Assembly: GCF_965657105.1 (NCBI RefSeq)
Contig: NZ_CBFHNB010000017.1
Location: 1 to 35,603 of the forward strand
Length of the DNA stretch: 35,603 nt
Origin: Puniceispirillum sp965657105
Lineage (GTDB): Bacteria > Pseudomonadota > Alphaproteobacteria > Puniceispirillales > Puniceispirillaceae
Direction: 5' to 3'
The notes under the pieces were generated by a model, which was given only the letters and a program-made list of their open reading frames with translations, had not been told where the DNA came from and did not search any database. Positions 14,820 to 22,385 of this stretch are shown here, in pieces. Position numbers and translations under genes: made by a program. Numbering within the stretch: the first letter of the stretch is position 1; each line of letters opens with the position of its first letter.

Positions 14820-16733
14820 TTATTTGCTTTTGGCGTCAGCGTCACCATCGACTTCTTCGAATTCCGCGTCCACAACGGTTTCGTCAGCGGAGTCGGTTGA
14901 CGCGGTTTCTGGAGCGGCTTCCTCATCCTGACCGGCGGCATACGCCGCTTCACCCATCTTCATCATCGCCTGTGACAGTTCGGCAGATTTCGATGTGATC
15001 GCGTCCATATCGTCACCTTCAAGCGCCTCTTTCAAAGCATCAATGCCTGCCTCGACTTCGGCCTTGGCATCCGGATCTGCTTTATCGCCAAGATCATCGA
15101 TTGCCTTTTGTGCGCCATGCGTCAATGCCTCACCCTGATTGCGGGTTTCGACTTCTTCACGACGCTGCTTATCGGCTTCGGCATTTTCTTCAGCTTCATT
15201 AACCATGCGGTCAATTTCGGAATCATCCAGACCACCTGAGGCCTGAATGCGGATTTCCTGTTCTTTGCCGGTTGCCTTGTCTTTGGCGCTAACTTTGACA
15301 ATACCGTTCGCATCAATGTCAAAAGTCACTTCAATCTGCGGCACACCACGCGCTGCTGGCGAGATACCCTCCAGATTGAACTGGCCAAGATGCTTGTTGT
15401 CTGTCGCCATCTCACGCTCGCCCTGATAGACTGAGATTGTGACCGCCGATTGATTATCATCCGCGGTTGAAAAGACCTGGCTTTTCTTAGTTGGAATTGT
15501 CGTATTGCGATCGATCAGACGGGTAAAGACACCGCCCAATGTTTCGATACCCAGTGACAATGGTGTCACATCAAGCAGCAAAACGTCTTTCACGTCACCA
15601 GTCAGAACACCAGCTTGAATCGCCGCGCCCGATGCCACAACCTCATCCGGATTTACGCCGCGATGCGGTTCGGTGCCAAAGAATTCGGTCACCGTCTCGA
15701 TGATTTTAGGCATCCGGGTCATACCACCAACCAGAATAACTTCGTCAATCTCGCTAGCTTTCACCCCAGCATCTTTCAAAGCCGCTTCACATGGCTTCAA
15801 GGTACGCTGAACCAGTTTGCTTACCAGCTTTTCCAGATTGGCGCGGGTCAGCTTGATATTCATATGTTTCGGACCTGACGCATCCGCCGTGATAAACGGC
15901 AGATTCACATCGGTCTGCAATGATGAAGACAGTTCGATCTTGGCTTTTTCGGCCGCTTCTTTAAGCCGTTGCAATGCCAGCTTATCATTGCGCAGATCAA
16001 CACCATCACTTTTCTTGAACTCATCCGCCAGATAATCGATGATGCTATGGTCGAAATCTTCACCACCAAGGAATGTGTCACCATTGGTTGATTTGACTTC
16101 AAACACGCCATCGCCAACTTCCAGCACAGACACGTCAAACGTACCACCACCAAGGTCATAAACGACGATCAAGCCAGACTCTTTTCTCTCAAGCCCATAG
16201 GCCAAAGCCGCCGCGGTTGGCTCATTGATAATACGCAGAACTTCCAAACCGGCAATCTTGCCTGCATCTTTGGTGGCCTGACGCTGGGCATCATTAAAAT
16301 AGGCTGGTACGGTGATCACAGCCTGGGTGACGCTTTCGCCTAGAAAGGCTTCGGCATCTTCTTTCAACTTGCGCAGAACAAAACCTGAAATCTGGCTTGG
16401 TGAATATTCTTCATCCTTAACCTTGACCCAGGCATCACCATTTTTGGCAGCCACCAGATCATAAGGCACAAGTTTGGCGAAATCCTTTGTGACCTTGTCG
16501 CTTTTGCGGCGGCCAATCAGGCGCTTAATCGCAAATAATGTGTTTTCGGGGTTGGTCACAGCTTGGCGTTTTGCCGACTGACCGATCAGTCTTTCTTCAT
16601 TATCGACAAAGGCCACCATCGACGGTGTTGTGCGTGCGCCCTCGGCATTTTCGATAACGCGGGCTTCGGAACCATCCATCACGGCTACGCATGAATTTGT
16701 TGTCCCCAGATCAATTCCTATTACTTTTCCCAT
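14820..16733 (-). CDS. dnaK: chaperone protein DnaK (Hsp70)
   Basis: 637 residues, full length. It begins MGKVIGIDLGTTNSCVAV (phosphate-1 loop); VYDLGGGTFDVSVL and VGGMTRMP mark the nucleotide-binding domain, and the DVTPLSLGIETLGGVFTRLI segment opens the peptide-binding domain. An acidic, Ala/Glu/Asp-rich C-terminal tail follows. It is an ATP-driven folding chaperone working with DnaJ and GrpE. AGGAG six to seven bases before the ATG is strong. Its own heat-shock-type promoter lies just after grpE. Confidence 0.99.
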   Translation of the reverse strand: MGKVIGIDLGTTNSCVAVMDGSEARVIENAEGARTTPSMVAFVDNEERLIGQSAKRQAVTNPENTLFAIKRLIGRRKSDKVTKDFAKLVPYDLVAAKNGDAWVKVKDEEYSPSQISGFVLRKLKEDAEAFLGESVTQAVITVPAYFNDAQRQATKDAGKIAGLEVLRIINEPTAAALAYGLERKESGLIVVYDLGGGTFDVSVLEVGDGVFEVKSTNGDTFLGGEDFDHSIIDYLADEFKKSDGVDLRNDKLALQRLKEAAEKAKIELSSSLQTDVNLPFITADASGPKHMNIKLTRANLEKLVSKLVQRTLKPCEAALKDAGVKASEIDEVILVGGMTRMPKIIETVTEFFGTEPHRGVNPDEVVASGAAIQAGVLTGDVKDVLLLDVTPLSLGIETLGGVFTRLIDRNTTIPTKKSQVFSTADDNQSAVTISVYQGEREMATDNKHLGQFNLEGISPAARGVPQIEVTFDIDANGIVKVSAKDKATGKEQEIRIQASGGLDDSEIDRMVNEAEENAEADKQRREEVETRNQGEALTHGAQKAIDDLGDKADPDAKAEVEAGIDALKEALEGDDMDAITSKSAELSQAMMKMGEAAYAAGQDEEAAPETASTDSADETVVDAEFEEVDGDADAKSK

Positions 16734-16846
16734 TCTAATCTCCTTTCGTCCTAGAGGTGCTGCTTACGACTGGCTAGCGCCTCTTAATCTCACTTGCGAT
16801 CGCTTGTTCCGCCCGCTTGGTGAATTAAATGTCGGTTATATCAGTC

Positions 16847-16874
16847 ATATAGTTGTGAAATCTTGTCATACAAG
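16847..16874 (-). promoter_or_regulatory. candidate RpoH (sigma-32) promoter of dnaK
   Basis: On the minus strand CTTGTAT (-35) begins at 16874. After CTTG and 17 bases comes ACTATAT (-10, 16853-16847). This fits the alphaproteobacterial RpoH pattern CTTG-N17-CYTATNT with one mismatch. The -35 lies six bases after the grpE stop and the site is 114 bases from the dnaK ATG, so dnaK can be induced independently of grpE. Confidence 0.6.
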
Positions 16875-16879
16875 GGGCA

Positions 16880-17629
16880 TCATGCGCCCTTGATGTCTGC
16901 GTCATCATTGTCGGCGCTATCCTCCACTTTGGCTTGACTGGCATCGCTTTCGGCCGCCGCTTCAGGGGCCTTGGATACGCCTACCATGGCTGGACGCAAT
17001 AACCGGTCATGTAACACATAACCATGTTGCAGAACTTCGACGACCATGCCTGGTGGCGTGTCGGCTGTCGGCACTTCGAACATGGCCTGATGAAAATTAT
17101 AATCGAACTTTTCACCTACCGGATTGATCTGCTTGATGCCGTGCTTTTCGGTAATCGACATGATCTCCGTCCAGCTCAATTCGATACCTGTGACTACATT
17201 GGTCATGGCTTCGCTAAGGCTACCAGCCTCGAATTCATCATCTTTCATGATATCCAGCGCCCGCGCCAGATTATCAATAGCGCCAACAAGATCACGCGCC
17301 AGGCTAGTATGGCCATATTTCTTGGCAGCCTGCACATCACGTTCACTGCGGCGGCGGGTATTTTCACTTTCGGCCAATGCCCGCAAAAGCTGATCTTTCA
17401 GCGCATCGCGTTCAGCCAAAAGCTGGTCATACGGATCTAACGACGCCCCGTCATCATCCGCCCCGTCACTATCAGCAGGCGGGGCTGATTCGATTGCATC
17501 AGCAAGCACTGCTTCCAGACTGCCATCATCAGGCAGGACTGTTTGCGAGTCGGCATTATCCTGTGTGGCTGTCATTTTGGCGATATCGTCATCTTTGACA
17601 GCGTTTTCATCTTTAGCATTCTCGTTCAT
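16880..17629 (-). CDS. grpE: nucleotide exchange factor GrpE
   Basis: 249 residues, longer than many GrpEs because of an acidic N-terminal tail (about 1-65, rich in Asp, Ala and Glu) and an acidic C-terminal extension. The core has the long helix (LLAERDALKDQLLRALAESENTRRR), then the beta domain GVEKFDYNFHQAMFEVP-like stretch (here GEKFDYNFHQAMFEVPT) and VVEVLQHGYVLHDRLLRPAMVGVSK, all diagnostic. It releases ADP from DnaK. AAGGA lies about seven bases before the ATG. It is upstream of dnaK on the same strand, 146 bases apart. Confidence 0.97.
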   Translation of the reverse strand: MNENAKDENAVKDDDIAKMTATQDNADSQTVLPDDGSLEAVLADAIESAPPADSDGADDDGASLDPYDQLLAERDALKDQLLRALAESENTRRRSERDVQAAKKYGHTSLARDLVGAIDNLARALDIMKDDEFEAGSLSEAMTNVVTGIELSWTEIMSITEKHGIKQINPVGEKFDYNFHQAMFEVPTADTPPGMVVEVLQHGYVLHDRLLRPAMVGVSKAPEAAAESDASQAKVEDSADNDDADIKGA

Positions 17630-17998
17630 CGGTGGTCCTTTAGGCGAATCAGATGTTGTATCGGTATTTAGGCATCTTTATGCGCCTATCCAAGAGGCAA
17701 GAGCCAGGAAATGTGCAAGAATGTCGCACTTCGTGCATTTTATTGGCTAATTTCCTTAAAAAACGGCCGTAAAAAGCTGGTTTTATGGATAATTATCTAG
17801 TCTTTATTACCGTTTTTGGGGGGGTAACGCGCCCATATTAAGCTATCTGTCAATTTACCAGCACCTTACAGCGTGTAAAAAGGTGACAACATGACAAAAA
17901 TATGACGTAGTAATTAGATTATTAATCTTAAGACGCTTAATCCTTTAGGCGTAATTTTAGTGATGATATCTTTTGAATAATGAACAGATTGGTCAAAC
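17630..17998. other. grpE / 17999-gene divergent intergenic region (369 bases)
   Basis: It contains the candidate RpoH promoter of grpE (separate entry) and an imperfect hairpin CACCTT/AAGGTG (17862-17885). A palindrome AGATT-ATT-AATCT (17916-17928) is followed by closely spaced TTAA motifs (17923, 17929, 17938), whose spacing does not match the CtrA pattern TTAA-N7-TTAA. A G-run sits near 17818-17824. No CIRCE element and no gene could be seen. Confidence 0.6.
17666..17694 (-). promoter_or_regulatory. candidate RpoH promoter of grpE
   Basis: On the minus strand CTTGGAT starts at 17694. CTTG, 18 bases and CCTAAAT (17672-17666) resemble CTTG-N17-CYTATNT with one base mismatch and one extra spacer base. 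It lies about 37 bases before the grpE ATG. This is weaker than the dnaK candidate. Confidence 0.4.
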
Positions 17999-18874
17999 AT
18001 GCGTGGCACCGCGGCGTTAAAATCTATTGAAGCGCTTTATAAAGAGGCAGAAACGGTCATCAATGATGGTGTGCCGATGGTTGCTATTGTAAAATCTGCG
18101 CCGCCTGTGGCAAAACCTGATATTCCTGTGGCCGCCCGTCCGGTAACAACAGCCCCCCAAGATACCCAGCCTGATCATACCCAGCCCGATCCTAGGGCAC
18201 AGGATATGTCCCCTTTGGATCAGCTTAATCCGGAACAAATAACACAACTGCCCGCCGCGGTCTTTGACCGCATCGAAATGCTCAGCGCCATGGCGGCCAA
18301 CCTTGATGACGATAGCGATAACGATAAAGCCAAAATCAAAACAAAGCCCGAAACTGCATTACCCGCCGCACCCGTATTGCCCGACACCCCGCCGGTTCCC
18401 AATTATGCTGGTGACATCCAGCAGATTTCCGATGCCGAGCTTGAAAATGTTGTCAAAAAGGCTGTTGATGATATTGTCGCGACCACCCCGCTAGATAAAG
18501 TTGTCGCTGGTAATGAACGGATCGAAAGCGTGATGGCCAACATTGCCGAAGCTGTTGGCAATGCCGAAACAAGTGAACCAACTGATGCAAGCGAACCCGC
18601 CGCAGTACTAGCCGCACCAGCCGATCATGGCGCTAACGCTGATCCCGCGCCAATATCCGGACCAGTATCCGGAACACCCGCACAATCTGGTGCATCGACC
18701 AAAGCGGCCGCGGCGATTGATCTTGATGATCTTAATAAAATCGTCGCCAATACGGTTAAATCGGTGATTCGCGAAGAATTATCCAATCTTGTGCAATCGA
18801 CCGTCAAAAGCACACTCGACGAATTGCGAGCAACGCATGATGATAAGGCCAAATCCACCCCATCTGATCGCTAA
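17999..18874 (+). CDS. unrecognised Pro/Ala/Asp-rich protein with C-terminal amphipathic helix
   Basis: 291 residues, not recognised. After a short helical N terminus (ALKSIEALYKEAETVIN) it is low-complexity and acidic, rich in Ala, Pro, Asp and Thr through about residue 235. It then has a conserved-looking C-terminal helix with a hydrophobic heptad pattern (LDDLNKIVANTVKSVIREEL followed by SNLVQSTVKSTLDEL). No signal peptide or membrane segment is evident. A disordered middle plus a C-terminal oligomerising helix recalls polar scaffold proteins such as PopZ, but no PopZ sequence motif was recognised, so this is architecture only. An in-frame stop 16 bases upstream limits the start; the ribosome site is weak. 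It is divergent from grpE. Confidence 0.7.
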   Translation: MRGTAALKSIEALYKEAETVINDGVPMVAIVKSAPPVAKPDIPVAARPVTTAPQDTQPDHTQPDPRAQDMSPLDQLNPEQITQLPAAVFDRIEMLSAMAANLDDDSDNDKAKIKTKPETALPAAPVLPDTPPVPNYAGDIQQISDAELENVVKKAVDDIVATTPLDKVVAGNERIESVMANIAEAVGNAETSEPTDASEPAAVLAAPADHGANADPAPISGPVSGTPAQSGASTKAAAAIDLDDLNKIVANTVKSVIREELSNLVQSTVKSTLDELRATHDDKAKSTPSDR

Positions 18875-18909
18875 CGCCTAACACTAGGTCTGATTCTGGC
18901 GCATATCCA

Positions 18910-18931
18910 AATGCCAAACCATAATGGCATT
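18910..18931 (+). terminator. hairpin after the 17999 gene, possible terminator
   Basis: AATGCCA, eight bases, then TGGCATT: 7-bp perfect arms 36 bases after the stop. There is no following T-run, so termination is uncertain. Confidence 0.4.
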
Positions 18932-18983
18932 CCATAAGCCTATTTCATAACCGCATTAACGTCTTTTTCATTTTTCTCCGCTA

Positions 18984-19014
18984 TTACATATTATGCCCAT
19001 GGTTACATATTATG
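18984..19014. repeat. 12-bp direct repeat in the gap before the zinc-ribbon gene
   Basis: TTACATATTATG occurs at 18984-18995 and again at 19003-19014, a 19-base period. The gap (18875-19119) is AT-rich and also has a TGCGCA motif twice (19034 and 19047 regions). It is a possible regulator site or a decayed tandem duplication. Confidence 0.5.
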
Positions 19015-19119
19015 ATTTCAGAAATATCGTAAATGCGCACATGATATGCGCATCATATGATATGCCCTTATTTGATGGCATGATGCCGTAATCTGATCTG
19101 GTTGCTAAAGGACGACAAG

Positions 19120-19686
19120 ATGCTCTTGAAATGCCCGCATTGTGATGATGAAGCCAACATCCCGAATGCCTTGAGCCACTATGAAAATATGCCAATTGCC
19201 TGTCATGCTTGTGGTGGGTTTTTCTTTGCGCCGCCACCCGATCCAGATGATCCAAATAACCCGACGCCGCCTGGTGATCGCATAATAACCCGATCAAACC
19301 GTCAAATTGAATGCGCGCATTGCGATATACCGGTTCTGATTCCCGATTGTGACACCGCTGGCGCGCGCCATAAATTCAGCTGTCCAGCCTGCCATGCTGA
19401 TCTGCCGCCCCTACCAATGGACATCAAACCGCCTGAGGTGAAACCACCGCCCAAAGCCTTTAGCGCATCGCGGCCAGCCGCTAAACCCCGCACCCATATG
19501 CCGGTCAGCATTCTGGCAATAGCGATTGCGATTGGCATTGGCGTTGGTGTCGCGCTTGGCGTATTACTATCCCGGAACATGATTGCGCTTGATCTTGAGA
19601 GTCTGGCAGCGCTAAGCGATCAGCTAGGCCAGCGCTTTATCCTGTTCTGGCATCAGACATTGGCCAAACTATCAGCCGCCATCTAG
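19120..19686 (+). CDS. single-pass membrane protein with paired N-terminal zinc-ribbon motifs, function unknown
   Basis: 188 residues from the ATG at 19120, chosen over the TTG at 19102 because AAAGGA is seven to eight bases upstream. It begins MLLKCPHCDDEANIP; CPHC with CHACGG and CAHC with CPAC give two CxxC pairs each, consistent with two small zinc ribbons. A proline-rich linker (PPPDPDDPNNPTPP) lies between them. A Lys/Pro-rich stretch precedes one membrane helix (VSILAIAIAIGIGVGVALGV), then a short amphipathic C terminus. It resembles the 'zinc-ribbon plus TM' layout of MJ0042-type proteins, but the exact family was not identified. The stop lies in an 11-bp tandem repeat. It is convergent with hrcA. 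Confidence 0.7.
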   Translation: MLLKCPHCDDEANIPNALSHYENMPIACHACGGFFFAPPPDPDDPNNPTPPGDRIITRSNRQIECAHCDIPVLIPDCDTAGARHKFSCPACHADLPPLPMDIKPPEVKPPPKAFSASRPAAKPRTHMPVSILAIAIAIGIGVGVALGVLLSRNMIALDLESLAALSDQLGQRFILFWHQTLAKLSAAI

Positions 19687-19701
19687 CCGCCACCCAGCCG
19701 C
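19674..19701 (+). repeat. 11-bp tandem repeat spanning a stop codon
   Basis: AGCCGCCATCT (19674), AGCCGCCACCC (19685) and a partial AGCCGC (19696). The TAG stop of the zinc-ribbon gene (19684-19686) is on the first junction. Confidence 0.75.
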
Positions 19702-19708
19702 TTTTAGG

Positions 19709-20767
19709 TTACTGGCCAAGCACCCTGGCAATCGCACGGCTGGTATAATCGACCATCGGGATAATTTTGGCATAATTCATATGCCGCGGGCCGATCACGC
19801 CTATAGCACCGATGATCGAACGACTGGCATTATGATAGGGCGCGATCACCATTGAACATCCGGTGTTACTGAACAGATTATTTTCGGCACCGATGAAAAT
19901 CTGCACGCCGTCACCCTGTTTTGTCGCATCCAGCAGACGCAGGGCATTTTCGCGGGCTTCCAGCGCGTCGAACAGACTGCGGATTTCCGCCAGATCATCG
20001 CCAGCTTGCACATCTTCAAGCAGGATCGAATGGCCACGCAAAATCAAGGCTGCGCCCTCGTCGCCTTTGCCATCCGACCATAAGCCCAGCCCCTGTTCGA
20101 CAAGCGCCGCGGTCAGCACATCGATTTCGGCTTTATTCGCGGCGATCTCACTGCGGATCATCTGCATGGCCGCCGCCATATTATGGCCTTCAAGCTTTGC
20201 ATTCATATAATTATTGGCACGTGTCAGCAAGCTGGCAGGCACCCCAACAGGCAGATCAATCAGCCGATTTTCCACCTGGCCATCAGCGCGCACCAGCACC
20301 GCCAGCGCGCGGTTATCGCCGATTGGCACAAATTCAAAATGCTGTAGCCCGGCATCGCTTGACGGCGATAGTACCAGCGATGCGCATTTTGACAGGCCAG
20401 ACAGCGTCTTGCTGGTCTTTTCCAGCAACTCACTGACGCTGATTCCGCGGGCGGCACATTCGCCATCGATTGAACTTTGTTCATCTTCGGCTAGATTGAC
20501 ATCATATTCCATCAACCCATCGACAAACAGCCGCAGGCCGCTTTGCGTTGGGATTCGCCCTGCCGAGATATGCGGCGAAAACAACAATCCAGCCTCTTCA
20601 AGATCACTCATATTATTGCGGATCGAAGCTGGCGACAGATCATAGGGCGATAATTTAGCCAGCGTACGCGATCCCACTGGCTGCCCACCATCAAGATAGG
20701 CACTTACCAAAGTATGAAAAATATCAAGGGCGCGGGGGGTAAGCCCCTTTATGCTAGCTTCCGTCAT
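19709..20767 (-). CDS. hrcA: heat-inducible transcription repressor HrcA
   Basis: 352 residues, normal size. The N-terminal winged helix begins LTPRALDIFHTLVSAYLDGGQPVGSRTL and continues SPASIRNNMSDLEEAGLLFSPHISAGRIPTQSGLRLFVD, the family's signature. The GAF-like middle and C-terminal IGAIGVIGPRHMNYAKIIPMVDYTSR complete it. HrcA normally represses groESL (and sometimes dnaKJ) by binding CIRCE. No CIRCE could be seen upstream of grpE or dnaK, so its targets are probably elsewhere. No Shine-Dalgarno is visible before the ATG. It is divergent from rph. Confidence 0.97.
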   Translation of the reverse strand: MTEASIKGLTPRALDIFHTLVSAYLDGGQPVGSRTLAKLSPYDLSPASIRNNMSDLEEAGLLFSPHISAGRIPTQSGLRLFVDGLMEYDVNLAEDEQSSIDGECAARGISVSELLEKTSKTLSGLSKCASLVLSPSSDAGLQHFEFVPIGDNRALAVLVRADGQVENRLIDLPVGVPASLLTRANNYMNAKLEGHNMAAAMQMIRSEIAANKAEIDVLTAALVEQGLGLWSDGKGDEGAALILRGHSILLEDVQAGDDLAEIRSLFDALEARENALRLLDATKQGDGVQIFIGAENNLFSNTGCSMVIAPYHNASRSIIGAIGVIGPRHMNYAKIIPMVDYTSRAIARVLGQ

Positions 20768-20827
20768 AAAGAAAATCTAAAATGATTCACTAACGCAGGT
20801 CAATCTGCATATCTATTAATCACGCAT

Positions 20828-20849
20828 GTCAGCCTTAAACAGCGCTGAC
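20828..20849. other. inverted repeat in the hrcA/rph divergent gap
   Basis: GTCAGC, ten bases, then GCTGAC: perfect 6-bp arms ending 20 bases before the rph start. It could be an operator or a hairpin in the rph leader; it is not a CIRCE sequence. Confidence 0.45.
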
Positions 20850-20869
20850 CATTATATGGGAACCGACCT

Positions 20870-21607
20870 ATGACACGTCCATCCGGCCGCGCTTATGATG
20901 CGCTTCGTTCTATCACACTTGAACCTGGCTTTTCGCTGCATGCTGAAGGGTCATGTCTGGTGCGATGCGGCAACACGCATGTGCTATGCACCGCCTCGGT
21001 TGATGAACGCGTGCCCGCTTTTTTACGTAATTCGGGCAAAGGCTGGGTAACGGCTGAATATGGCATGTTACCGCGGTCAACCCATACCCGCAGCGACCGT
21101 GAGGCAGCCCGTGGCAAACAAGGCGGGCGCACCCTCGAAATTCAACGCTTGATTGGCCGGTCATTGCGTGCGGTGACTGATCTGAAAGCGCTTGGCGAGC
21201 GCCAGATAAAAATTGACTGTGATGTCATTCAGGCGGATGGCGGCACCCGCACTGCCTCGATCACCGGCGCATGGGTGGCGCTCAAGATCGCATGTGAAAA
21301 ATTATTGCTGGCTGGTGCCATCACACGCCAGCCGATTATTGATAATGTCGCTGCCATTTCATGCGGCGTCTATAAAGGCAATCCGGTGCTTGATCTTGAT
21401 TATGATGAAGATAGCAATGCCGAGATCGACGCCAATTTTGTCATGTCGGCGGATGGTGGCCTTGTTGAAATTCAGGCAACTGGCGAAGAAAAGCCGTTTT
21501 CGCGTGATGTGCTGAATGCGATGCTTGATCTGGCCGAAGCTGGCGGCACAACATTATTCGCGTTGCAAGATAAAGCCGTGCAGACTGACCCAATGAATGC
21601 AGGCTAG
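20870..21607 (+). CDS. rph: ribonuclease PH
   Basis: 245 residues, full length. A phosphate-dependent 3'-to-5' exonuclease that trims tRNA 3' ends. Family blocks are MTRPSGRAYDALR, GNTHVLCTASV, GKGWVTAEYGMLPRSTHTR, EIQRLIGRSLRAVTDL and IDCDVIQADGGTRTASITGA, which includes the phosphate- and metal-site residues. It is first in an rph-rdgB-hemW series, a common proteobacterial order. Confidence 0.98.
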   Translation: MTRPSGRAYDALRSITLEPGFSLHAEGSCLVRCGNTHVLCTASVDERVPAFLRNSGKGWVTAEYGMLPRSTHTRSDREAARGKQGGRTLEIQRLIGRSLRAVTDLKALGERQIKIDCDVIQADGGTRTASITGAWVALKIACEKLLLAGAITRQPIIDNVAAISCGVYKGNPVLDLDYDEDSNAEIDANFVMSADGGLVEIQATGEEKPFSRDVLNAMLDLAEAGGTTLFALQDKAVQTDPMNAG

Positions 21608-21629
21608 CCCCATAACAACCCCATAATAA
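21608..21629 (+). repeat. 11-bp tandem repeat directly after the rph stop
   Basis: CCCCATAACAA (21608-21618) followed by CCCCATAATAA (21619-21629), starting on the first base after the rph stop codon. A small inverted repeat GTTAC-ATTTT-GTAAC follows at 21634-21648. Confidence 0.7.
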
Positions 21630-21669
21630 CATCGTTACATTTTGTAACATGTGGTTACATTAGCCCACA

Positions 21670-21695
21670 CAGGACTTAACATCAGGATTTAACAT
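21670..21695 (+). repeat. 13-bp tandem repeat duplicating the rdgB Shine-Dalgarno region
   Basis: CAGGACTTAACAT (21670) is followed by CAGGATTTAACAT (21683), one base before the rdgB ATG. Each copy holds an AGGA; the second is nine bases from the ATG. Confidence 0.8.
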
Positions 21696-21696
21696 C

Positions 21697-22305
21697 ATGG
21701 CACCGCGCCGCTTTACCGACTCAAAACTGGTTATTGCCACGCATAACCCTGGCAAGCTTCCCGAAATTGCCGCCTTTCTTGATGGCTTTGATATTACGCT
21801 GGTGTCGGCAGGTGAACTTGGTCTTGATGAACCAGATGAAACCGAAACCAGCTTCACCGGCAATGCCATTCTCAAAGCCCGCGCGGCGGCACTGGCCTCT
21901 GGCCTACCGGCACTAGCAGATGATTCGGGGCTGGCGGTGGCAGCCTTGAACGGGGATCCGGGGATCTATTCGGCACGCTGGGCAGGGCCGGACAGGGATT
22001 TTGCCATGGCGATGCACAAGGTTGAAGATGCCTTGGCGGTCACCGGCACAACCAATCGGCAGGCGGCCTTTATGTGCGCTTTATCGATTGTCTGGCCTGA
22101 CGGGCATGATGAAACGGTCGAAGGTACAGTCACAGGCAATCTTGTTTGGCCACCCCGCGGCGATAACGGGTTTGGTTATGATCCCATTTTTGTTGCTGAT
22201 GGCTATGATATGAGTTTTGGCGAAATGGAACCTGACATAAAACATGCCATTGGTCATCGCGCTGATGCTTTTGCCAAACTTCTGCAACGCTGTTTTGACC
22301 AATAA
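21697..22305 (+). CDS. rdgB: RdgB/HAM1-type XTP/dITP diphosphatase
   Basis: 202 residues, normal. It removes non-canonical purine nucleoside triphosphates (XTP, dITP, ITP) by hydrolysis to the monophosphate. The signature LVIATHNPGKLPEI near the N terminus, FTGNAILKARAAA and ADDSGLAVAALNGDPGIYSARWAG are all present, as is the FGYDPIFVADGY block with base-recognition residues. Its start and stop are both flanked by short tandem duplications. Confidence 0.97.
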   Translation: MAPRRFTDSKLVIATHNPGKLPEIAAFLDGFDITLVSAGELGLDEPDETETSFTGNAILKARAAALASGLPALADDSGLAVAALNGDPGIYSARWAGPDRDFAMAMHKVEDALAVTGTTNRQAAFMCALSIVWPDGHDETVEGTVTGNLVWPPRGDNGFGYDPIFVADGYDMSFGEMEPDIKHAIGHRADAFAKLLQRCFDQ

Positions 22306-22374
22306 GATGAGATATTTGGTTAAGATTGGCCATCTGGGTAAGATGAGATATCTGGGCATGATTAACCATCAGGG
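22303..22374 (+). repeat. 18-bp tandem repeat (4 units) starting on the rdgB stop codon
   Basis: Units at 22303 (TAAGATGAGATATTTGGT), 22321 (TAAGATTGGCCATCTGGG), 22339 (TAAGATGAGATATCTGGG) and a diverged 22357 (CATGATTAACCATCAGGG). The first three begin with TAA; since 18 is a multiple of three, the rdgB frame meets its stop three times in a row. Confidence 0.85.
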
Positions 22375-22385
22375 ATAGGGGCGCC

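Noticed and set aside
17630..17998. CtrA sites (TTAA-N7-TTAA) or a CIRCE element in the grpE upstream region.
   Set aside because: TTAA motifs are present but with spacings of 2, 5 and 11 bases, not 7. No GAGTGC/GCACTC inverted pair with a 9-base spacer was found.
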